Source of the DNA: Acidobacteriota bacterium
GTDB lineage: Bacteria; Acidobacteriota; Blastocatellia; Pyrinomonadales; Pyrinomonadaceae
Direction: 5' to 3'
Length of the DNA: 28,194 bases
Assembly: GCA_024640445.1 (NCBI GenBank)
Contig: JAHEEZ010000009.1
Span: 1 to 28,194 of the forward strand
The stretch's first letter is position 1. Each line of letters opens with the position of its first letter. The notes below the pieces were generated by a model. It had not been told where the DNA came from, did no database searches, and saw nothing but the letters and a program-made list of their open reading frames with translations. Of the stretch, positions 22,328 through 28,194 are shown piece by piece. A program made the translations under genes and the position numbers.

Positions 22328-23842
22328 GTGAGAAAATTTGTAGTTTTGCCGCTGATCGCGGCACTTTTGTTTGCCATTTCTGCGCCTGCTCAAACCGCAA
22401 GTTCGCGGAAGAACGCGGAGGTTGCCGTTACAAAGAAGGCGACCCGACAAGCGATCGAGATACCGTTCGTCAATAAGAAGCTGAGTAACGGCTTTGAAGT
22501 GATCGTGCTGCCTGATTCGTCGGTGCCGCTTACCACAGTCGAGATAGCTGTCCGCAACGGTTCGTTCACAGAGCCGCTTGAATTCAACGGGCTTTCGCAT
22601 CTTTATGAGCACATGTTCTTCAAACCGCACGAGGGACAACTTCTCTATAAATGCGAGATAGCGCTTCAGAACGGTCTCTCTGACCTTCTGAGGCAGGACA
22701 ATTGCTCAGAGACTTTCAAGCTTCGCGACCAGATCGGCAGCGTTCTTTATCTTAACGATCAGGATCAGTTAAACATCAAGAATGCGACAACCCGTGAAGA
22801 AGTGGTCAACTATTACTTCATCACCACCAGCGATAACGTTTTGTCCGCGATGCGATTTATCAACGACGCCATCCGATATCCGACTTTCAAGAAGGATGAG
22901 TTGGAGCAGGAGATACAGGTCGTGATCGGAGAGATCGACCGCAACGAATCGAATCCCTTCTATTACCTGAACAAGACGCTCAATGAAAAGCTCTTCTACA
23001 AATATCCGACACGCAAGATCCCGCTCGGGACGCGAGAATCGGTGTCGTCCGCGACTGTCGAGAAGATGAAGCTTATTGAGTCAAGGTACTACGTCCCGAA
23101 CAACGCGGCGCTTGTGGTCACCGGAGACGTTGATCCGCAGGAGGTTTTCGAACATGCCGAAGAGGTTTTCGGATCGTGGCAGAAGCGCGCACCAGAGCCG
23201 TTCACTGAATTCCCCCTCGTCGATCATCCTCCGCTGAAAGCGAGCGCGGGCTACTTTGAAGAACAGCCCGTCCAGAATGTCCTGGTTCAGATCGGCTGGC
23301 ACGGACCTTCGATCGGCAAGGATAACGAGGGTACCTACGCAGCCGATGTTTTCTCGTACATCCTTTCCCAGCCTGACTCAAAATTTCAGCGCCGAATGGT
23401 AGATTCGGGACTGACCGCAGGAACCGACATCGGATACTACACTCAACGGAACGTGGGTCCGATCGTCATCACTCTCGTCACCTCGCCGGACAGGGCGAAA
23501 GTGGCGCTGGCGGCCGTATATGAGGAGATCGCGAAGTTCGACAAACCGGATTACTTCACGGACGAAGAACTTGAAAGCGCGAAGAACCTGCTGGAATCCA
23601 GGGACCTGTTCGAACGTGAGAAGTTGACCGAGTACGCGCACACATTGAGTTTTTGGTGGTCCTCTACAGGCATCGAGTATTTCCGCGGATACCACAAGAA
23701 TCTTCGCGCGGTTTCCCGGAAAGAGATCAACGACTATGTCCGGACTTATATTATCGGCAAGCCGCACGTTGGAGTGGCGCTGTTGTCTCCATCGGCCAAG
23801 ACCGCTTCAAAATTGACCGAAAATGACCTTATCGGCAAATAA
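22328..23842 (+). CDS. M16 family zinc metallopeptidase, catalytic subunit
   Basis: M16 peptidases cleave unfolded or oligopeptide substrates. The 504-residue protein starts with GTG and has a signal peptide (VVLPLIAALLFAISAPAQ), so it acts in the periplasm. The active-site motif HXXEH is intact (His91, Glu94, His95 in SHLYEH). A downstream Glu (about 195, in LEQEIQVVIGEIDRN) is the likely third zinc ligand. Between them about 24 extra residues, including two Cys (KCEIALQNGLSDLLRQDNCS), lengthen the usual spacing. The C-terminal half is the second M16 domain. The gene is followed after 24 bp by a second M16 gene lacking the motif. Confidence 0.92.
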   Translation: MRKFVVLPLIAALLFAISAPAQTASSRKNAEVAVTKKATRQAIEIPFVNKKLSNGFEVIVLPDSSVPLTTVEIAVRNGSFTEPLEFNGLSHLYEHMFFKPHEGQLLYKCEIALQNGLSDLLRQDNCSETFKLRDQIGSVLYLNDQDQLNIKNATTREEVVNYYFITTSDNVLSAMRFINDAIRYPTFKKDELEQEIQVVIGEIDRNESNPFYYLNKTLNEKLFYKYPTRKIPLGTRESVSSATVEKMKLIESRYYVPNNAALVVTGDVDPQEVFEHAEEVFGSWQKRAPEPFTEFPLVDHPPLKASAGYFEEQPVQNVLVQIGWHGPSIGKDNEGTYAADVFSYILSQPDSKFQRRMVDSGLTAGTDIGYYTQRNVGPIVITLVTSPDRAKVALAAVYEEIAKFDKPDYFTDEELESAKNLLESRDLFEREKLTEYAHTLSFWWSSTGIEYFRGYHKNLRAVSRKEINDYVRTYIIGKPHVGVALLSPSAKTASKLTENDLIGK

Positions 23843-23866
23843 GAGGGCTTTCTCAAGAAAATTCAA

Positions 23867-25234
23867 ATGACCCATTCAAAGCTATACAACTCGTATTCAT
23901 CCAGACTTGTGTTTTCCGTGCTCGCGCTCGCGGCGGCATTCATTCTTTCGTCATCTGCTCACGCCCAACCTGCCGCGAGCAGCCTTCAGGAACAAGCCGC
24001 AGAAGTTACCGAATTTGAGGTGAACGGCCTGAAGGTCCTGGTCAAGAACCGGCCAACGGCTTCAACAGTGGCGGCAGGACTTTTCATACGGGGCGGAGCC
24101 AGGAACATCACCGCGGAAACGTCGGGACAGGAGATCCTGATGCTCGAAGCGGCTTCGGAGTCCAGCCGGAATTATTCGAGGGAGGCTCTCAGGCGTATTC
24201 TTGCGAATACAGGGACTACGATCAGTTCCGGAATAAACACCGATTTTAGTGTGCTCGCGCTTGCATCCACAAAGGAGAACTTTCAGGAGTCCTGGAAGAT
24301 CTTTGCGGACGTAGCAATGTATCCGAAATTCGACGACGGCGACATAGAGCGTGTTAAGGAACTTCGCATGGCGGGGCTCCGTGAGGCCGAAACTGACAAC
24401 GACAATTTTCTCCAGATCCTGCAGGAGCGGATCGTCTTCAGGGGCCACCCTTATTCGGTTGATGTCGGCGGAACCCTGCAGACCATCCCGAAATTCACTG
24501 CGAAGGACTTGCGGGACCTTCATGGTCAGCTGATGCAGACATCCAGGCTCCTTCTTGTCGTAGTCGGAAATGTGGAAGCGGCGGAAGTGAAAGGGCTTGT
24601 CGAGCAGACGTTGGGAAAACTGCCAAAAGGCGATTACAAACCGGTTCCGGTTCCGGAGATCTCGATCACGAAGCCGGCGATCGACGTGATCCGAAGACAG
24701 CTTCCGACGAACTATATTCAGGGTGTATTCAAGGCTCCGGGGCTCGACCACCCCGATTATTACCCGATGAAGATCGCGATGTCGTTGCTTCAGGCGCGGG
24801 TATTCCAGTCGGTGCGCGTTGAGCGGCAGCTCTCGTACGCACCGAATGCGGAAATGCATACTGATGCCGCAAACACAGGGTTTATCTATGTCACCACTGT
24901 GGATCCCAACCAGGCGGTGAAACTTATGCTCGACGATATGGATGAGCTGAAGAAAGAAGATGTGGATGAACGTCTGATCGATTCGATCTCCGGCCATTTT
25001 CTAACTCTCCATTACATAGACCAGGAAACCAATGCCGCACAGGCCAGGGAACTGGGAACTTATGAACTGTTCGGCGGCGGCTGGCGAAACTCCTTCGAAT
25101 TTCTGGACAGGATAAAAGCGGTCACGCCTGCTCAGATTCAGTCCGTTGCCAAGAAGTACTTTAGGAACATTCACTTCATAGTGATCGGCGATCCGGCTCT
25201 TATAAGCAATAACATCTTCCTGAAGGACAGTTGA
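23867..25234 (+). CDS. M16 family peptidase-like protein, non-catalytic partner
   Basis: The 455-residue protein has a signal peptide (LVFSVLALAAAFILSSSAHAQ) and M16 fold features but no HXXEH. At the equivalent place it reads SGQEILMLEAASESS. The C-terminal domain has VERQLSYAPNAEMH, resembling the R/Y substrate-binding pair that some M16 partners supply. Together with the upstream gene (24-bp gap) it fits a heterodimer in which one subunit has zinc and the other the R/Y pair, as in mitochondrial processing peptidase and some bacterial pairs. The 13-bp hairpin at 25259 ends the unit. Confidence 0.9.
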   Translation: MTHSKLYNSYSSRLVFSVLALAAAFILSSSAHAQPAASSLQEQAAEVTEFEVNGLKVLVKNRPTASTVAAGLFIRGGARNITAETSGQEILMLEAASESSRNYSREALRRILANTGTTISSGINTDFSVLALASTKENFQESWKIFADVAMYPKFDDGDIERVKELRMAGLREAETDNDNFLQILQERIVFRGHPYSVDVGGTLQTIPKFTAKDLRDLHGQLMQTSRLLLVVVGNVEAAEVKGLVEQTLGKLPKGDYKPVPVPEISITKPAIDVIRRQLPTNYIQGVFKAPGLDHPDYYPMKIAMSLLQARVFQSVRVERQLSYAPNAEMHTDAANTGFIYVTTVDPNQAVKLMLDDMDELKKEDVDERLIDSISGHFLTLHYIDQETNAAQARELGTYELFGGGWRNSFEFLDRIKAVTPAQIQSVAKKYFRNIHFIVIGDPALISNNIFLKDS

Positions 25235-25258
25235 TTCCAATATCCAGTTAGAAGAGAG

Positions 25259-25292
25259 AACGGCAGATCGGAACTCCGATCTGCCGTTTGTT
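25259..25292. terminator. Intrinsic terminator, probably serving both converging genes
   Basis: AACGGCAGATCGG (25259-25271) pairs perfectly with CCGATCTGCCGTT (25276-25288) around a 4-base loop. TGTT follows on the plus strand and pyrimidine-rich CTCTCTTC on the minus strand. It lies between the M16 partner and the FecR/DUF6600 gene. Confidence 0.8.
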
Positions 25293-25293
25293 A

Positions 25294-27261
25294 TTACGAA
25301 TCCGATTTCTTACTTGGAACTGGAGGTTTTGGAGCCGGTTTTGTTTCCGACTTCGGCGAACTCTTTGGAGGGGGCGACTTCGGAGGAGGATTCGGGCGCG
25401 CCGGAGGTTGGGTCCTTGTCGGAGCCGGGTACGTGTTTCGCGGTTCTTCCCGTTTTGGCGGATCTGGCCGTCTCGTGGGAGGAGTATAGACCGGCGGCGA
25501 GGTCTTCCGCTCCGTGGGCTTGGATGTCGGTTGCGGACGATAAACCGGAGGCGAGGGTTTTCTCTCCTCCGATTTGGTGGCCGGTGTTGGCCTGTATATC
25601 GGAGGAGTAGACGTTGGTTTTGCTTTCTTCGGTGTGACTGGCCTGGGAAATACTCCCGTCTTTCGGGTGTTCACATCACTCTTTCCGTCGGGTTGTACCC
25701 TGGGGATCGTAGTCAGAGGGGGCCGTGTCGGGTACATCTTCTGGTTCTTCAGCGTCTTGTCCATCGGCTCACCCGCCTTTCTGTCTCCAACTCCGATCTT
25801 CACCGTGCGATCTCCCTCGAGAGGCTTGCGGTCAAGGACAATGATGTCCGGGCTCCGCTTTCCGTTGATCTCCGTTCTGGTAGGAAGGATCGGCGGAGTT
25901 TCAACCTGCGCCGGATTCTTCTTCAGTATTTCGCGCGATACATCGGGCGGAGCCGTTTCGTAACCGCCGCGGTTCTTACCAAACACATCCCGTCCGGCGG
26001 ATATCACGGCCGAACGCGGAATCCTTTGGAGAGGCGGCGTCCGGAGTTTGTCGCCACGCGCGATGTTTGCGGCATTCGGGGTTTGCGATGTCGGCTGTGT
26101 ATTGGTGTTCGTTCGGTCCCGTCGGCCACGCCTGTGGTTGGGCCAGTAGTTTCTGTACCGCCAATTGTAATTGTAGTACCTGTAGTTGTAAGCAAGCGGA
26201 TACCAGCAAATGCGGCCTCCGATGTAACCCATGTAGACTATCGCCGGCCTCCACCAACTGTAACCGCCTCCGTAATAGGAACTGTAGGAGTAAGGGGTCC
26301 AGAACCAATGTCCGTTTAGGAATATCCACCTGCCGTAGTGGTAGGTTGACCATCCCCAGGGTTCGTCATTGACCCAGGTCCACCCATAATATGGCAACCA
26401 GCGCCAATGGCCGTACCTGTAAGGAGACCAGTCGTTATAACCTGAAATTGCCCGGTCATAAGGCCGCCAAAGATATCCGTAACTGTTGTCGTACTGCCAC
26501 GAACCGTTATCGTTCAGCTCGTCCGCGCCGTAAATATTCGAATCGTAGTACTTTCCGTAATGTGCGTCGGCAAGGCTCTTGCTGATCAAATCGTCGCGAT
26601 CCGCTGACCATTGGTCAAAATCGTTGAAGCTTTGAAGGCTGCGTGCTACTTCCCACTTGCCGGCGTACGTCCCGTCGAGATTCATCGTGGCTGTCTGATC
26701 GTTCTTTAGGCTGAAACCTGAATCCAGTGTGTAGAGTCTTGCTGTCCCCCCATCCCAGACCGACACGCTGACCGTGCGATCGAACTCATCACCTGCGTCA
26801 ATCCGATACTTTCCTTCTCCGGTGATTGCGACGGTTGTTTGTGGGGCGTCGATCTCAAGATAACCTGCGTCTGTATCAAAGGTAAGAACGCTGAACAGCG
26901 CGGTACCGCGTGAGATGCTGAGAGCCGTTCCTTCATCTCCAAGGCTCACTATTTTGACGATGGAGTTCTCGTCCATGCGGAGATAGGTTTCATTGTCGAA
27001 CTGTATCTCGACCCTTGCCCCTTCAAAGGTTTGCAATTCATCGCCTTCGACCATCGGCAGATTCAAAGCCGCCTTCTCCCATTCCTCACCGTCGATACGC
27101 TTCAGCTGCGCGTCGCCTTCAATAAACTTGATGCGCGCAACGCGGGCCGCAGGTTCATCAGCGTTTTCATCCTGCAGGTCCTGCGCTAATCCTGGAACGG
27201 TCAACAAAAATGAGGCGATAAATAGAACCGACACCCACAGGATCTTTCTGATATTGGTCAT
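25294..27261 (-). CDS. FecR-domain protein with W/Y-rich DUF6600-like region and proline-rich tail
   Basis: The start at ATG 27259-27261 (MTNIRKILWVSV) is chosen because GGAGAGG lies just upstream and it begins a clean signal peptide (ending VPGLAQ). The frame extends 29 codons further without a ribosome site. The 655-residue protein has a FecR-type domain (about 38-170, RVARIKFIEGDAQLKRIDG to WDGGTARLY). A W/Y/G-rich segment follows (about 200-380, SPYRYGHWRWLPYYGWTWVN), like DUF6600. The last third is Pro/Lys/Thr-rich with PPVYRP-type repeats. It is exported and probably sits at the envelope; FecR may sense or bind but no partner sigma factor is adjacent. Confidence 0.87.
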   Translation of the reverse strand: MTNIRKILWVSVLFIASFLLTVPGLAQDLQDENADEPAARVARIKFIEGDAQLKRIDGEEWEKAALNLPMVEGDELQTFEGARVEIQFDNETYLRMDENSIVKIVSLGDEGTALSISRGTALFSVLTFDTDAGYLEIDAPQTTVAITGEGKYRIDAGDEFDRTVSVSVWDGGTARLYTLDSGFSLKNDQTATMNLDGTYAGKWEVARSLQSFNDFDQWSADRDDLISKSLADAHYGKYYDSNIYGADELNDNGSWQYDNSYGYLWRPYDRAISGYNDWSPYRYGHWRWLPYYGWTWVNDEPWGWSTYHYGRWIFLNGHWFWTPYSYSSYYGGGYSWWRPAIVYMGYIGGRICWYPLAYNYRYYNYNWRYRNYWPNHRRGRRDRTNTNTQPTSQTPNAANIARGDKLRTPPLQRIPRSAVISAGRDVFGKNRGGYETAPPDVSREILKKNPAQVETPPILPTRTEINGKRSPDIIVLDRKPLEGDRTVKIGVGDRKAGEPMDKTLKNQKMYPTRPPLTTIPRVQPDGKSDVNTRKTGVFPRPVTPKKAKPTSTPPIYRPTPATKSEERKPSPPVYRPQPTSKPTERKTSPPVYTPPTRRPDPPKREEPRNTYPAPTRTQPPARPNPPPKSPPPKSSPKSETKPAPKPPVPSKKSDS

Positions 27262-27484
27262 GATTTCCTCTCCTTGAAATCCGAAGAAACTCTTTTGGGG
27301 AAGAGAGAGTTGAAGATTCGAACAGCCTTTACTTCTTTTCTTATGCAAAAATCATTCCCGGCATCGTGCGGTCGCGAGACCCCCGGTTTTCCCGGAATTA
27401 GCTGATCTGGAAAGATTTTTGGGTTGGAACTCCGTAGGAGATGGAATACAGGGTCAACCGAAATAGTATATGGATTATCAGGTT

Positions 27485-27850
27485 CTAGAAAAACAGGATC
27501 AGCACGGCCCTCGACCAGGCGGCAACTTCGTGAATTAAAGAGCTGCTGATAACGCCCGCAACTGCAAGACCCGTAAGAATGTGAATCCCCATCACTGCAA
27601 CGTACGCGACCAGCGCCGCAGAAAGGCCGAACCTGGCCAGTTTGAAGTCACTCCAGTTCCAAAACGAGAAGGCAGCCACGATTCCCACCGCAAGTTTCAC
27701 TGCCAGGAAAGGAAGATCGCCCATGTTCAAAAGCGTAGCCATCAAGAAATTTCCTTCAGGCGCGTAGCCGTTCCGGACCCAAAAGATCGTAAGGAAAGCG
27801 TCGATGAGGTTGAGTGTGAATAAGAGGACCGCTTGCCTGAAAAGGGACAT
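27485..27850 (-). CDS. DUF5658-family small membrane protein
   Basis: The 121-residue protein begins at ATG 27848-27850 (MSLFRQAVLLF); the frame is open nine codons upstream without a ribosome site. It has four hydrophobic helices. The first carries the family pattern (TLNLIDAFLTIFWVRNGYAPEGNFLMATLL) with Asn-x-x-Asp and Glu-x-Asn. The rest is LAVKLAVGIVAAFSFWNW, FGLSAALVAYVAVMGIHIL and a C-terminal helix. Function of the family is unknown. It is separated from the FecR gene by about 220 bp, in which I see no clear terminator or promoter. Confidence 0.8.
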   Translation of the reverse strand: MSLFRQAVLLFTLNLIDAFLTIFWVRNGYAPEGNFLMATLLNMGDLPFLAVKLAVGIVAAFSFWNWSDFKLARFGLSAALVAYVAVMGIHILTGLAVAGVISSSLIHEVAAWSRAVLILFF

Positions 27851-27904
27851 GTGTTGAACCCGCCTTCCGTATAACATCGTTGAACAATCGATCAGAATCT
27901 AATT

Positions 27905-27950
27905 GCCCCCGGATTAGCCTGAAGGCGTTCCGGGGGCCGATTGTGAATCG
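27905..27950. repeat. GC-rich hairpin and small dyad between the last two genes
   Basis: GCCCCCGGA (27905-27913) pairs with TCCGGGGGC (27929-27937), enclosing a small GCC-TGAA-GGC stem. A second perfect dyad CGATT-GTG-AATCG follows at 27938-27950. Neither strand has a T-run after it. It lies about 55 bases upstream of the DUF5658 start, so it may act in its leader. The remaining gap to 28160 is A/T-rich with no recognised element. Confidence 0.5.
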
Positions 27951-28160
27951 TGTGAAAATGAATTGTCGTTGTTGATCTGACTATACGTTCAATTAAATTC
28001 CGATTTCAATATTTTTCTTGATTTTTCTGCTTTGAAGTCAAAAGTGATATCCTCAAGTCGATAACATCACTCTCCTTCCTGCTAACCAGAACCTGCCGAA
28101 CGGCTCGGTTTGGTTGGAAAATCACAATAGAGAAGTTTGATATTTGAGGTGGCCAAGAAA

Positions 28161-28194
28161 ATGAACAAGTACTACTTAACAAGAACGATCTCCG
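28161..28194 (+). CDS. Possible 5' end of a further gene
   Basis: ATG 28161 opens MNKYYLTRTIS before the window ends, with GAGGTGG 8-14 bases upstream as a ribosome site. A GTG at 28149 is in the same frame. Only 11 codons are visible, so no product can be named, and the gene itself is a tentative call. Confidence 0.4.
   Translation, partial: MNKYYLTRTIS

Noticed and set aside
24062..24997. 311-codon minus-strand frame inside the second M16 gene
   Set aside because: Antisense to a clear M16 protein with signal peptide; no recognisable domain.
25288..26319. 343-codon open frame on the plus strand, very Arg-rich
   Set aside because: It lies opposite the FecR/DUF6600 gene; the Arg and Arg-Gly runs are the complement of Pro/Tyr-rich codons. 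No ribosome site or family pattern.

Overview
The window looks like the chromosomal origin region of a Gram-negative bacterium, probably an Acidobacteriota of class Blastocatellia (Pyrinomonadales-like). The lineage is inferred from protein style: a long secreted protein ending in DYDGDG..D.AVFRPSD repeats, a FecR/DUF6600 W/Y-rich protein, a zinc-ribbon/SH3 membrane protein and a DUF2807 protein. No 16S rRNA gene is present to confirm it, and I found no tRNA, IS element, prophage or CRISPR array.

Layout. From 1 to 2.4 kb, leftward: yidC (cut by the window edge), yidD, rnpA and rpmH, driven by a near-consensus promoter at 2368-2396. The rpmH gene (2185-2331) lies inside an open extension of the rnpA frame. 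From 2.4 to 5.7 kb, leftward: purM, a GT-C (PMT/ArnT-like) glycosyltransferase, then purN, closely packed. From 5.8 to 9.1 kb: an unknown 127-aa protein and a DUF445 membrane protein (rightward), a very short beta-carbonic-anhydrase-like protein (leftward), and a DUF2807 protein (rightward) with a terminator. From 9.2 to 13 kb: dnaA, an intergenic origin with many DnaA boxes, two tandem boxes, a GC block and five CTA trinucleotides (a DnaA-trio basal unwinding module), a small lipoprotein, then dnaN and a terminator.

From 13 to 18.2 kb: a zinc-ribbon/SH3 protein, a GT-B glycosyltransferase with a degenerate EX7E motif, an SRPBCC protein, a CAT-type amino acid permease and a half-size UPF0016/GDT1 transporter. 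From 18.2 to 25.3 kb: a 1255-aa secreted multidomain protein with aspartate-rich repeats, a 74-aa orphan, and a pair of M16 peptidases (one with HXXEH, one without) ending at a strong hairpin. From 25.3 to 28.2 kb: the FecR/DUF6600 protein, a DUF5658 membrane protein, and the possible first codons of a further gene.

Functionally the core is replication initiation (dnaA, oriC, dnaN) with the usual origin neighbours for ribosome and RNase P assembly and membrane insertion (rpmH, rnpA, yidD, yidC). About 7 kb of purine-synthesis and accessory genes separates these two blocks. The most notable points are the DnaA-trio origin, the nested rpmH/rnpA arrangement, two heptanucleotide tandem arrays between yidD and yidC, a YidC lacking the usual basic residue in TM2, and the small carbonic-anhydrase-like protein.
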